Positions 1-11,873 of a DNA stretch of 64,000 nt are shown here, one piece after another. The DNA is from Tipula vernalis (lineage: Eukaryota > Arthropoda > Insecta > Diptera > Tipulidae): the NCBI GenBank assembly GCA_958295665.1, contig OY282559.1, positions 267,134,057 to 267,198,056 of the forward strand. Direction: 5' to 3'. The notes below the pieces were generated by a model, which searched no databases, was not told the origin of the DNA, and saw only the letters and a list, made by a program, of their open reading frames with translations. The stretch's first letter is position 1; each line of letters begins with the position of its first letter. A program made the translations under genes and the position numbers.

Positions 1-1739
1 AGGATTAATTTAGTGTTTTTGTAGCTTGACAATTTATTTATACTTTCTCGTTGATTTTTTGGCCTTTGCTTAAATTCCGTCTTTCGTTAAAATGTTTTAT
101 GAGCATAAATCATGTATTTGCAAGAAATGTCAAGAACTTTTAGTTTTAAAAGCTTTCATATATCGAAGCTTTTCAACTCAAATCATTTGATTCAGAAATT
201 TGATATTACAAAGGGTATTTTTTGGGAAAAATTCAGAATATTTGTTCTCAATGTAAATATCCTTCATCCAAAAACGGTTTCCATTTTCGAGCGTTACATG
301 TGTAAGAAAACCAATCGGTTTACTCAGATTTAGTTTTGTGGATATATTCGGGCAATCGTCGTTCAAATCGTGAAACATTTTGTAATTCTATGCTATAACG
401 AGTTCTAAATAGCATCACAAATTTCGAATATAATTAGAAAAATATCAAGAATTTCGAAATAATCTCAAAAATGTTGAATTGACAAAGTATCTTGAATATT
501 CTTGAAAGTTCTCAAATATCAAATTATCTGTAAGTATGTAAAACCAAAGGAAATCCTGGAAGTGCTAATCACTGTCATATACAACGTAAATAACCCGGAA
601 TTTCTTGAATAATTTCGAATAACCTACAGGAAATCGGAGAAATATCAAAATTTTGACGTAATCTCACCAAGATCTTTTAAATATCACCATCTAGTTTTAT
701 ATGTGTAACTCTGCAAGTTCTTACAGCTCAAAGCTAAGCGCAGAACCCACATTCAACCTTCTCTAATAAAAACTTGATTTGTAAAAGGTTGAATTTGTTT
801 GGCTAAAGGCTCAACTTGAATTGTGAAAGGATGAATTTTGATAAATGCAAAAGGGGTAAACTTGGAGTTCAACCAACCCAGCAAACACAAAAATCATTGT
901 CGTTTGATATCGAAAGCTTTTATTTTAAACGAGTTTAGCCAATTTTCTTCTAAATCTAAATATCGGTCAAAACCTATAGGGATTTTTATTTGTATCTAGT
1001 CAGAACCGAGAAGAAATGATTGAGCCTGTCTTAAGAAAATATTTAATAGCAACAGGAACGATTTCTTCTTTTTGTAATAATTAGACCACCGCCTTTTCTT
1101 AAAAATTTCCAAGAAATGTGCTGTTCTGAAAATTTACACTTTAAGCTTAATCTGAGCTATCTAATCTCAAATTTGAACTAATAAAGGAAATCTCATGGGC
1201 CCCAACAACCGTGGGTCCCCGCGGCTGCGGATACCTAGTTATGCCACTGCCAACCATCGTGATCTGAAAATGTTGTATCTCACCCATCAATTTTATATTG
1301 AAAAATTGAAATTTTATTTTGTTTTGATCTTGTTTTATCTATCAAACGGTTTTTATATTTGCAAAATAGCACCATTTTATTTCAAAAAATCTCTTTTTTT
1401 AAAAAACACGTCTGAATTGTCAATTCAATTCACAATATCCACATTCTCATAGGAACAATTCATTTTCCCAAAAGTAAATTTTTACTCTGTCGCTTTTTCT
1501 AATGCGACCTCAACCGGTTATTTAAAGTATGAGCACTCCCTTTTTTCTCCGTTTGGTGAGAGACACATTGAACTAAAAAGCCATTTGATTCTGGCTTACT
1601 GTGATCGCATTAAAACAAGCGAGTAAAACAGAGTAAAAATGTCTTCTTCTGGAAAAAATATATAGGAATAGATATACATAGATATTCGAAAGTCAAGCAA
1701 GGAAGGATGTTTCGTATATCAAAATTAAATAGTTGCGAT
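1..1739. other. AT-rich sequence without a recognisable gene
   Basis: No open frame here resembles a protein family. The only compositional exception is a GC-rich island of about 60 bases at 1196-1260 (ATGGGCCCC ... CCGCGGCTGCGG), which sits alone in very AT-rich DNA and looks like the remnant of a retroelement or other imported fragment. I cannot assign it. Confidence 0.5.
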
Positions 1740-2363
1740 TAATTTTTTATTTTTTATTAATTTTTTGTTGAATATTAATTAATTCATGTAATATCTAATA
1801 TGCTACCGGTGATTAGACCATTTTAAGTGTGTTTCGATTAACACGAGAAGTATATTAGTATTTACGAACAGTAATTCAACGAAACCGACTAATAGACAGA
1901 ATTCTATTTATTTAATTATATGATTTTAATATAATCTTCGAGAATTCTGTCTATTAGTCGGTTTCGTTGAATTACTGTTCGTAAATACTAATATACTTCT
2001 CGTGTTAGTCGAAACACACTTAAAATGGTCTAATCACCGGTAGCATATTAGATATTACATGAATTAATTAATATTCAACAAAAAATTAATAAAAAGTAAA
2101 AATTAGCGTACACAGAAATAGAGCTGTGTGAATATTCTGAAGAAGAAAAATTGTAAGAGAATTCATCTGTATTAGTACGATTCGCTAGAACTTAACGCAC
2201 AGCACATTCTGTATATATAGAATGTAAATTGTGGTATAATCAGTCCAGTCGCCGCGGCCTGATGAGAAGATTGATTTTTTTATAATCATAAGCTCATCAG
2301 TTCGAAACTGGATTGAATTCTCTTGCAATCTTCGGAACATATTAAAATCATATAATTTTTTAT
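1740..2363. mobile_element. Foldback (MULE-like) element, copy 1
   Basis: Two arms of about 170 bases (about 1765-1935 and 1936-2090) are near-perfect inverted copies separated by a short loop. They are followed by a structured right segment (2108-2352). A candidate target duplication TAATTTTTTAT lies at 1740-1750 and 2353-2363. A second copy sits at 62862-63647 with an independent 10-11 bp duplication. Long inverted repeats with 9-11 bp target duplications are typical of non-autonomous Mutator-like elements. The superfamily assignment is inference because no transposase is encoded. Confidence 0.8.
2240..2316 (+). ncRNA. Hammerhead-ribozyme-like core in the foldback element (candidate)
   Basis: In order the sequence shows a 10-bp helix strand (2240-2249), a GTC triplet (2248-2250), GCCGCGGC, CTGATGA (2259-2265), an interval, then GAAAC (2304-2308) leading into the complementary strand (2307-2316; one G-U pair). 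This is the order of a type III hammerhead: stem III, cleavage triplet, stem I, CUGAUGA, stem II, GAAA. The same bases are kept in the copy near 63536-63613 and in inverted form near 63070-63155. Against it, stem I would be only 2-3 bp with a tiny loop, stem II is weak, and CTGATGAG (2259-2266) can pair perfectly with CTCATCAG (2293-2300), giving an ordinary hairpin. Confidence 0.3.
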
Positions 2364-2992
2364 CTTTAGGCTGTATGTGAATATGGCTGTGTTTCACACG
2401 AATAAAAAACCACATAAAAAGTTAAAAGTAAAGTTTTCGGCATTTTATTCACCACAAAAATTTTAACTGGTCACGGATCAGTTAAAAATTTGAAGCATGT
2501 ATTTTATTTTTCGACAAGCAAAATAAAAATAAAAGACGTAACGTCACAATTGAGCAAAATTTATTATTTTTTACCACAGTTAAAAAATGTATTGCCTCCC
2601 AAACTGTACCACGGGCCAAATTCAGATTTCTATATTTTGTGCGGGCCGCATATTTTTTTTTTTTTTTACAAGAAAGACCCTTCAAGATTTTATTAATATA
2701 TTTACTAAAAAATTCATGTAACACATTTCATATTCATTTCACGAAACACCTCAAATGATAACATACATAACTACAAAAATTAATGGGACGCTGGTTTTTC
2801 TTTAACACCACGCAACTGTTTTATATTTACTTCAATTTTAGTAGTGGGACATCTTAATTGATTTTCCAAATTAACATCTCTTCGATTATTAAATTCGATT
2901 TGTTAAATAAGTCGATCCGAAAATGCTAACAATTTTTATGGCATGTCTGCACAAATTGTGGAATTTACTTTCGGTCACATACTATATTTACA

Positions 2993-4258
2993 TTAAAATT
3001 CCATTTTTGGTATTGTAAAAAATAAATGCTGCAGCTCAATATTGTATTGTAGGTCGATTAATTCCATTTGAAATTCCATTGGAATTGTTTTAACATCGAC
3101 ATTAAATGGCGAAGTGAAGATTTCGAATGATTTATTGTCGTTAGTAAATTTTTCATTTCGTTTGCGTATTTTGCATATTTTTTTCACCTTCAGAATTGCT
3201 TAAACCAGGGAAGTGAATAACATTTTTTTCGTTTAATTGGGATTCTCAAAATGACAGTTTTGCTTTAAAAGCCTTAATTAATTGGCATGAATTGGTGTTC
3301 CCCCTGTAGATCTTTTTTCACAATATTTAATTTATGGGTTATATCTACTAAAAAATACAGACCTAAAACCCAATGTTCATTATTTAGTTCAGATACCTTC
3401 ATATTATTCTCATTCAGAAAAATCCCGATCTTCTCGCGTAATTCGCAAAACCTCTTGAGGCAGTTTCTTCGACTCAGCCATCTCACGTTCGAACAATACA
3501 CAACGTCATCATACTCTGAATCTAATTCATATAGATACTGTTGAAATTGACGGTGTTTCAGTGCATGAGATCGAATATAGTTCACACATTTTATAACGAC
3601 CTGCATAACGTTTGTTGGTATTATACATTGCGCACAAAGGTTTTCTTGATGAATCAAGCAGTGAAAAATAAATGTATTTGTATTATCATATCCCTGTTTT
3701 TCCACTTCTTTGGTTATCAGACTGATCGCACCCTTTTCTTTCCCAACCATTGAATGAGCTGCATCATAAGTCAGGCCGCTTAAAATTCCTAAATTTAGAT
3801 TCATTTTTCTTGCCGAATCCATTGGTTGTACCTTTAAGGCTAGGCTGCAAAGATTAAGGAGTTCTTCAGTAACAACTCTTTATCGACTCCTCGAATAAAA
3901 ATTGTAAATTGTGCAATATCCGATGTATCCGTACTTTCGTACGTTTCTCTTTAACACAGAAGTGATTTCCGTGGCGATGTCATTGATTCTGCGACAAACA
4001 GTTTGGCGTGATATACTTATGCTGGAGAAAATTCTTTTTTAGCTGGGTAAATTTCTTCAACAGCTGACATCATACAAAGAATGGAATGGTTTCATTTTTT
4101 TTTGCTAAGATATTTGAAATTGAATAGCTGGCTTTCACAATATCTGGTGATGAAAGAAAAGTTTTCTTAAATACATTTTGTTGGACTTTTAATGAAGTCT
4201 TCAAAGTATTTCTTTTATGTTTTCTTAACTCGCCTTCAATTGCATTGAATTGATGCAT
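2993..4258 (-). pseudogene. hAT-superfamily transposase pseudogene (GTF2IRD2/ZBED-like)
   Basis: The minus strand encodes broken pieces of a hAT-type transposase of the kind annotated as 'general transcription factor II-I repeat domain-containing protein 2-like'. The N-terminal part lies at 4070-4258 (includes SYSISNILAKKNETIPF). The central catalytic region is an open frame at 3274-3822 with the family signatures LTYDAAHSM, FHCLIHQENLCAQ, VNYIRSHALKHRQF and VRWLSRRNCLKRFCELREKI. The C-terminal part at 2993-3187 includes FEIFTSPFNVDV and QMELIDLQ. The pieces are separated by stops and frameshifts, so no functional enzyme is made. Possible element ends are the inverted motif TTTATTCACCACAA near 2443-2456 and its complement near 4378-4391, but the flanking duplication is not clear. 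No gene upstream or downstream appears to be associated. Confidence 0.8.
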
Positions 4259-4439
4259 GTTTCGTATTATAATGTCATTTTACATTATCAACTGAACCAA
4301 TATTGAAAAACGAGGTTATGTTTTTTAACTCATTTGTCAAAATTTATATATGATCCTTTCCGTGATAAATGTTTTTATTGTGGTGAATAAACATTTTTGT
4401 TGTATTTTTATGTCAATATGTACTTTAATTTTTAACTAA

Positions 4440-4545
4440 TTCACACACAGTCATAGAATTAATTACAGAGCGTTTACAATTAAAAAACTTTTTACTTTTA
4501 ACTTACAGGTTTGTATGAATTTCCAATAGAACGAGCAAAAATATT
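4440..4545. repeat. Diverged copy of the 11.9 kb hairpin repeat
   Basis: The stretch TACAGAGCGTTTACAATT ... ACTTACAGGTTTGTATGAATTTCCAA closely matches the left arm of the palindrome at 11874-12001. This marks a dispersed repeat family. The open frame starting at 4511 is probably incidental to it. Confidence 0.5.
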
Positions 4546-4689
4546 TGTTCATTATGTTGAAAATTCATGTAAATTTGTGAATGTTCCATTAGCTGCATTG
4601 AGTAACCATGTTTTAACTGGGGAGACCGAAAAATTCGCACCACTATTCTTACTTTTTACGGTACCATCAGAAAATCATTTAAAAATTCC

Positions 4690-4915
4690 GTTTCATGTTG
4701 AAAGGCTGAATGCCGAAAGGCCGAATGGATCGGTAGGCCGAATTTCGAAAGGCCGAATGTCGAAGGGCCGAATATGTCGAAAGGCCCAATGTCTAATGGC
4801 CGAATGTCAATAGGCCGAATGTCTAAAGGCTGACTGGGTCGAAGTGCCGAATGTCTAAAGGCCGAATGGCCAAAGTTGTAGAAGGAAGGGCCGATTGGGT
4901 CGAAAAGCCAGATTT
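4690..4915. repeat. Minisatellite of GGCCGAATGTCGAAA-type units
   Basis: About a dozen imperfect tandem units of roughly 15 bases with consensus GGCCGAATGTCGAAA run through this stretch. The same unit occurs in the opposite orientation at 9083-9225. The pair therefore brackets 4.2 kb and probably represents the terminal or subterminal repeats of one foldback-type element. Confidence 0.85.
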
Positions 4916-5329
4916 TCCTTCACGTAATTTATTGAAATCAATATTTAAAAGCATTGAATTTATTTCTTAATGTATAATGATTTAAATAAATTGAAAATAC
5001 GTGCTTGTAAATCATCTGTATAGCACATATTAACTTATTAACTGCCATAGCTATTATTTTTGGTAGCCAGTGTTGTTTCCATAAGAGCCATAGCTATCAA
5101 ATATGATAGCCACGTTATGTTAACATGTAGACCCTGGCCTTTCAAAATGAAATCACTTACGTACAAATTCTACAGAAGTTTGCATGCTCGCTCCTCTGTG
5201 ATATGTTACGTGTGTGTGGTTTGCGCAAATTGTTGCCTGTATAGATTTTATGAGCATTGTTTTAAGGTTACTGAAAAAATGATAAAGAGAAAACTTATCC
5301 TAAAAGTTATTATTAGTGAGAGCTATTAA

Positions 5330-5830
5330 AACATTCCCGATACATTTGTGGTTTGCCAGGACACTTGTCACAGTATCTAAAGGCTTGCTTTGCCTGTTTT
5401 CTGGCGTCCTAGTGACTTTTTGTGTCGGAAATTTTTGAATAGCAAATGCTACATTTACATCGTAGCTTTTTACCGTCATTACCAATACTATCGATGAGAT
5501 GATGCGTTTTTGTCCTTGGTTGCTCGATACGATCTTGACGTGTAGATAAATTCTGTAGTTGAGCAACCAATTGCTCCCTAAATTTTCTAATTTGGATTTT
5601 ACTTTTAGTCATATGTTCATACAGAACCCACGTGTTGACTACTGCAACTCCTAACAGCAGTACTATATCAAGCTTCCTGTACCACTTCACAACTTTTCTT
5701 AGAGTTGTGACATAGGATACCATCTTATCCGACTTATCTATGCCAGCTTTGCCTTTGTTGTAACACAACTAATATCGCTTCTGGTTTGAACAAAGCCCGT
5801 CGTGATTGTCGTGTTGGCATAAGATTGGAT
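5330..5830 (-). pseudogene. piggyBac transposase C-terminal fragment
   Basis: The minus strand encodes the end of a PGBD/piggyBac-type (DDE_Tnp_1_7) transposase. An open frame (5409-5768) carries CYNKGKAGIDKSDKM, YVTTLRKVVKWYRKL and VVNTWVLYEHM, which is the conserved region after the catalytic core. It ends in the first cysteine motif CKCSICY. After one in-frame TAG the same frame continues to 5330 with the rest of the zinc-binding tail (RYCDKCPGKPQ ... ECF). Upstream of 5768 the reading is frameshifted (FKPEAILV). The N-terminal two thirds and the catalytic aspartates are absent. A TTAA at 5038-5041 next to ACTGCCATAGC and a partly matching inverted end near 5945-5963 could be element ends, but I am not sure of them. 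Confidence 0.82.
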
Positions 5831-5974
5831 GATTAAACATTTGCTGGAAATTCGGTATTTGTACTGGTCGATGGTAAGCTCTGCAGACAGTTTTGGTTGG
5901 CTGGGATTATGTCTGCATGCTGGGAAACATTAGCAAAATATGCTTGGCAGTCAATGTGTTAATGCGATTCAATT

Positions 5975-8830
5975 TTGTCGGTATATGTCGTTTTTTTATG
6001 TTTTGTTGTTTATTGCTATTTGATGTATGGTTACATTTTTTGTATGTTTTGTTATAATAACTGTTGTAGACAGGATGGATTACCCTCGATTAGACAAGCA
6101 AACAAATCCCAAAAAATCAAGTTTTTTAAATTTTTTTTTAATTCGCTATTTGGCTACCGCAACCAAGATGATTTATTTGAATTCCAATATTAATAAAAGT
6201 TAGAACGTTTTTTCAAAAATTTGTATTTTTTAATAATTATTCAAATATTAAAATAGAGAAATCTCCAAAGCTACTTAGCAATGAAGCCTTTGCGCAAGGA
6301 CGACAGGAAAACGTGATAATTCCTCTCCGTGCAAGGATGACAAGAAATTATGTAAATAGCATCCTTTTGTTATCAAATTATAGTTGGTCGTATATAACAA
6401 AAATCTAATGGGGTCTTCTGGGCTTAGATTCTGATCAATGACAAATATTATAAAATGACAAATTTTAAGTGCTGTATATTGTCATTTTTTAGCAGTTAAA
6501 ATCTTAGTACAAAGTCACAATAAATTCTCATTTCTCACTTGATCAGAATCTAGGCCCTGGCAATTAAATTTGTGTTTTTCGAGATTTTTTATACTTTAGT
6601 TTTCTCATGTTGCATTTTTAAGAAGAATTACGGAACAATTATAGCGAAAATCTTATGTTACTTTATAATTCGAGAAGTTATTTGTACTACATGGCGGCAA
6701 ATTGATCAGATCGTTGTTTGAAACGGGTCCCGGTCGTTATGGCATATTTCATCATAGAATATGACAGTATGGCTATGTTTCAGTAGGAATTACTACATTT
6801 GCCTAAAAAAAACCTAGAAATTCTAAAATCCAGAAAAAAAATCTAGAAATTACCAGAAAAGCAATCCAGCAAAAAAGTCAGAAAAAATATTTTGCTTCAA
6901 ATAAATGAAAAAATTCAATTTTATAGGCATTTTTAGACCTGTTTCATTTCCTTTCTTCTGTGTCTGCAAGGTTAAAGAAGGGTCAAATCAGCAATTCGCC
7001 CCATTACATTTGTTTATAGAGTTGGCCTTATCTAGAAAAAAAATACAAACACCAAAAAATTAAGAAAAACAGAAATCCAGAAACACAATTATCAGAGTTC
7101 AAAGTTCTTAAAATTTATGTGGTATTGGAAATTGCTTCGTCAACCTTTCAGATTCAGATCAAAGAATTGTATCGCTCGTTTCGCTTCTACTGATAAATGT
7201 ACCGTAAATGTTTTAAGTGATGACAAAGGTCTAAAAATTGGATACCGTAGAATTCTAAACAAAAAATCCCGAAAACAAATTTAATTGCCAGAAGACCCCA
7301 TTAGATTTTTATTAAATACTGAGAAATCCAGAAAATAAAAATCCCAAAAAAAAAAATCCAGAAAATTAAAAATCCAAAATACTAAAATCCAGAAACAAAT
7401 TTAACAAGTGCGGCCCAAGTTAAAATTAAAATTTACAAAATGTCTATAAAATTTGAGTTTTTCCGTAAAGTTCTTAATATTTATGATAATGGAAATTGCT
7501 TCGTCAACCTTTTAGACACGGATCAATGAAATTGTATTGTTCATATCGCTTCTAATCCGTTGCGTTAGAAAGTATCGATGAATGTATTGGAGCGAATTGC
7601 GGATTTAATGCTTCGTTAATGCTTCGCCAACATTGCAGACACAGATCAGAGGAATTGTATTCGTATTGCTTCTACTGATAGTAGAACTACTACTCGATTT
7701 TTTTCAGGCAAATGTAGCGACTCCGCTTAGCATTGGTCCTTTCTGCGCAAGGATGGCAAGAAATTACGTAGCTTCCTTTTGTTTTCATGTTGTAGTTAAC
7801 AAAAATTTAATGGGGTCTTCTTTTTAACGGGGCACGTTATTTTACATTTTATGGAATTATTTTTTGTACCCCGTAGGATTCCTTTGATCTGTATATGAAG
7901 TTGCGCCGCACTTTGATAATTACGTTTCTGGATTCTAGTTTTCTGGATTTCTTCTTTTTTGAACTTTTTTGTTTCTGGATTATTTTTTCTGCATAGATTC
8001 AGGATTTTTTATTTCTGTATTTTTTTTCTAGATAAGATAACCAACCAGTTTCAGTACGGCATATTTCAATACGGCATATGGTATACTACAGCATATAGTT
8101 CACTACAGCATATTTGAAGGCATATGGTACAATACGGCGTGTGGTACACTAAGGCATATAATAAAGGATACCGTCCTATTCCCGCAAGTAAAAACCCCCA
8201 AAAAAAAATTCAAAATAATGTGCCCCATTAAAACGGAAGGCAACATTGAATTTTTGTTAAGAACAATAAGAAAACAAAAGGAAGCTACATAATTTCATGT
8301 CACCATTGCGCAAAAAGAACCAGTGCTATGCGGCTATGAATACCGATTTAACGAAATTTAAATTTCGCAACGAATTTTTATTGACTAAAAAGTAAATTTT
8401 TTTATCTGGTTTTAATAAATTCATTTTTTCGGTCCCTTTGGCTGCGTTATAATGAGATTTCACTGTAATTTTGAAATTTTTCTGACGTTTTTCTGTCATA
8501 CTAAGCGGCTTTGGGGAGTTCTCTATTTTTAGTATATGAATAATTAATAAAAAACACAAATTTTTCAAAAATGTTTAAAATTTCTATGAATAATAGAATT
8601 TCAGAAAATTGTCAAAACGGGGGTTTGGGGTGCGACAGCCCCTTTTCTCTATGGTATAAAACGAATTAAAATAATATTTGGGATTTTTTGTTTTTTGGGA
8701 TTTTTTTATTTTGGATAACGATACCAACGTAAATATTACACTAACGCATATTTCTGTACGGCATATGGTACAAAACGGTACATTTTAAGAGTTGGTTATT
8801 TCTTAACCGAGTATGATTAAATTCGACTTA
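5975..8830. repeat. Complex repeat block with direct and inverted internal copies
   Basis: No gene is recognisable. A unit containing GCAAGGATGACAAGAAATTA and AACAAAAATCTAATGGGGTCTTCT occurs at about 6320-6425, again at about 7740-7825, and inverted at about 8220-8310. Between these are clusters of AAATCCAGAAA-type units (6820-7390; inverted near 7920-8035) and of TACGGCATATGGTAC-type units (8050-8165 and 8740-8785). From 8930 to 9085 there are degenerate repeats of AATTTTCCTTGACTTAA. The arrangement suggests a non-autonomous foldback element or several nested ones. Confidence 0.6.
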
Positions 8831-9082
8831 TAAGATGGAAATGTTAATAGGATTCTAAAATGATTTTTTTAATGAAGTTCTGGAGTATGGCCAGTTAAGG
8901 TGGAACTTGGCTATTTCTTAACTGGTTGATTGTACTAGAATTCATTCACTTAATAAAATTTTCATTCATCTTTTGGAATTTAATATAATTTTCCTTGACT
9001 TAAATAAATCAAATTTTCCTTTACTTAACAGAATTCTCCTTAACTTAATTCAATCATCCTTTAATTAGAAAACTTTTCCTTT

Positions 9083-9225
9083 ACTTTCGGCCTTTTGGCA
9101 CAATCGGCTTATCGACGCATTCGGCCTTTCGATATTCGGCACATTCGGCCTTTCGACATTTAGTCTTTCGATATTCGGCCATTCGACATTCAGCCTTTCG
9201 ATATTCGCTTTTCGGCCCTATTCCA
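9083..9225. repeat. Inverted counterpart of the 4.7 kb minisatellite
   Basis: Units of CATTCGGCCTTTCGACATT are the reverse complement of the units at 4690-4915. Together the two arrays bracket the piggyBac remnant and the repeat block between them. Confidence 0.85.
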
Positions 9226-9229
9226 AAAA

Positions 9230-10015
9230 TTCGAGGTAAAAAGGTGGGTGTGTGATAGAGTTAATCGAGTAATTCTTTTTTTACTAGCAAATGGTTTGTT
9301 TGCTAGCCAATGGAGCATATACCTCATAAATATATGTAGGCATCTTCTCCCCTTTTGTGCAAAATGCGATCCCGGTACACTGTATTGAATATTTTTAGAA
9401 TTGCTTGATTCCTTTGGTAGAATGAATTAATTTGTTGAAATGAATGATCCTGTGTGTTCACTCATCAGAATCATTTATGATAGAAAAACCCTTTTTTTCC
9501 CGCCCCTATTCGAAATCTGTGTTTCAATGATACGTTGGAAATAATATTTTATTAAAGAAAATAATAAACGATGCAAAATACATTTTGTGTTAAATAAAAA
9601 TTTAGACCGAACATGTCCTCAAGGGACTCAAATAAAAGGGTCCAAAATCCAAATAAAATTAAATTGAATCGTGTAAAAGAAAGAATTTGAATTTTGGCAA
9701 TGCAAAAGGAATTAGGCTAAAATGAGTTGCACATTCAATTTTTTAACTAATGCTGTGTGCCTCAGAAGAGTTTTCAAACTAAACTTTGATAAAGATGTCA
9801 CTAGGTTAAAAGTATTCAATTGTGCCTTATACCCAACTAAACTTTTTAAATGTCGTTCAAATTTCATAAACAACTCAAAATATTGTAAAACTATAAATTA
9901 TATATTTAATTTGTGAAGGTTTGTCACAATAATATTTTTATTTTATTTGTTGGTAACAAGAAACTATAACAAAACAATTGTTCACAAAATTCTTGATATG
10001 TTTGTAAAGCTCGCA
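9230..10015. other. AT-rich stretch, nothing recognised
   Basis: Only short open frames are present, including one of 64 codons at 9722. None has a recognisable domain or splice-site support. Confidence 0.4.
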
Positions 10016-10019
10016 CCAA

Positions 10020-10310
10020 AGATAGTAAAATTGCCAAGTTCAGATACATTTAGTCGTATTGGCGAACAATTTAATCGACGATCGGCCACTTCGATATTTT
10101 CGAAAGCGTTAGGTGCTATCAGATAGATAGCTCAGATTACAGCATTAATTTAATGGCATTATGGGACACTTCTGGTAAATTTATTAATATTTGTTGTGTA
10201 TACTCGGGTTCTGTACATGACCAAAGAGTCCTACGGAATAGTCAATTATATCGCAAACAAACATTCCCACCTCATGGGTTTTTTCTATTAGGTGACAGTA
10301 AATAGGTAAC
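10020..10310 (+). pseudogene. PIF/Harbinger transposase scrap
   Basis: The plus strand keeps a piece of a DDE_Tnp_4 (Harbinger-type nuclease) domain. The first part (about 10025-10110) reads LPSSDTFSRIGEQFNRRS. After frame breaks, the diagnostic INICCVYSGSVHDQRVLRNS and FFLLGDSK follow (about 10182-10305), corresponding to the family's GSVHDxxVLRNS and LLGDSGY motifs around the second catalytic aspartate. The rest of the protein is missing. It is unrelated in sequence to the better preserved Harbinger element at 49691-52353. Confidence 0.7.
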
Positions 10311-10450
10311 TTAACCGCAGTAGAATAAAAATTGAACGTTATGCATAGCAAAACATGAAGCATTGAGGAAAATGTATTTGGAATAATGAAATGCGATATC
10401 GGGCGTTTTTTTTTAAATCATTGGAATTGACTAATGGAACAGTGTGCTCC

Positions 10451-11061
10451 AGCGGACAATAGTGAAATATGTGATAGGCTGTAACAAAAATTTGCTACAT
10501 GAAGTTATATGGAAATAGTGTCTATTTAAATTACATTTCTATTTATGAAAATAGTAATGATTGCACAATTGAATTAATCCAATATGTAGTTTGAAGTGTG
10601 ATTTTTGTAAATATGATTCATTTTTAACATTCTTATCATTTTAAATATCAGAAAATTGTGCTTAAAAATTGCAGAAATTTATTGTTAAGCTCACTATAAA
10701 TATATATTTGGATCACTAAACGATTTTGGAGCTTTATTAGACCACAGTTATCATGCTTTGATTTATTAATACAATCTAAAATTTAATATTTTTAAAACAT
10801 TTATGTTTTTAGTGACACTAGTTTATTTTGAAATTTCTGCAATATTTAAGTACACGTTTCTAATATTTAAAATGAAAAGAATGTCCCAAATCAATCAGAT
10901 AGACAAAAATCACACTTCAAACTACATATTGGATTACTTCAATTTTCCAATCATTACAATTTTCACAAATGAAAATGTAATTGAAATAGACACTATTTCC
11001 ATATAACTTCATATAGCAAATTTTTGTTACAGCCTATCACATATTTTACTTTTGTCCGCTT
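10451..11061. mobile_element. MITE with long inverted repeats
   Basis: The left end AGCGGACAATAGTGAAATAT and the right end (complement of AAGCGGACAAAAGTAAAATA) begin arms of over 200 bases that fold on each other. They include the blocks around TGTAACAAAAATTTGCTA and AGACACTATTTCCATATAA. The open frame at 10803-11006 lies in the right arm and is not a gene. A diverged partial copy lies near 29975-30110. No target duplication could be fixed. Confidence 0.75.
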
Positions 11062-11064
11062 AAG

Positions 11065-11870
11065 GCGCTTTTTAAATTTTTCCTTTTTAGGAACTAGCGA
11101 AAACTTCAAAATTTGAAAATTTTAGTTTGAAAAGTCTTCTGAAGCACACAGCATATATCTAGAATGATTTGTGAATGATTAGTCAACTTAGACGTTTAAA
11201 TTAAAACTGTACTCAAACTTTACACCTGAAGTTGACACTTTGGATATACGAGTATTTCCTACATATTATAATACTTTGTAATAATACTTGAGCCCATATT
11301 TAGCGACTGATAAACCGATAAATGCCAAGTCACCACTAACCATAGTTTTAAGCAACCCGTCATTTATATATGATTGATGACGAATGGCACAAATTTTGTT
11401 GATTATATTTTATCATAAGGCTGTTAACGCGCACTTAAAACTCACGATTAAAAAATGGAATTGCCAGTAACATGGGTTTGATGTGTACGAAAAATTTTCT
11501 TTTTGCTTATGTGTTGTACAAAGAAGCCTTTTGTATGTTCAGAATGTTGTTGTTAATTTTAATTCGAGAATCTAACAAAATTTTTGCATTTAACCTTAAC
11601 TGCTAACCAGGAACTTTGTTGAATGTGTGTTCCCGAGAATCGGATATTTAGTAAGTATTTAGTCTGAGCCCCAAACCCAAAACCTGCTAACATTCTATCT
11701 ATAAAGCCTGTTTGTTTTGCTGACACGCAGAAACATATTTAAAAATATCAACCTTTAGGTATTTTAGGAACTACGAAAATCCAAAAAAAAAAATTTTAAA
11801 TTTAGTCGTTTCACACACACCACTCTATGTGTATGGTATATCATTTTTACTCTCTATTCTTTGTTCTAAT
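11065..11870. other. Intergenic, nothing recognised
   Basis: This AT-rich spacer between the MITE and the beta-glucuronidase gene has no supported feature. Confidence 0.4.
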
Positions 11871-11873
11871 TTA

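Noticed and set aside
2307..2352. Reading the hammerhead-like motif as a type I ribozyme (GAAA followed by a closed stem III and UH site)
   Set aside because: No complementary stem III loop with a UH cleavage triplet follows GAAAC, so only the type III order is possible.
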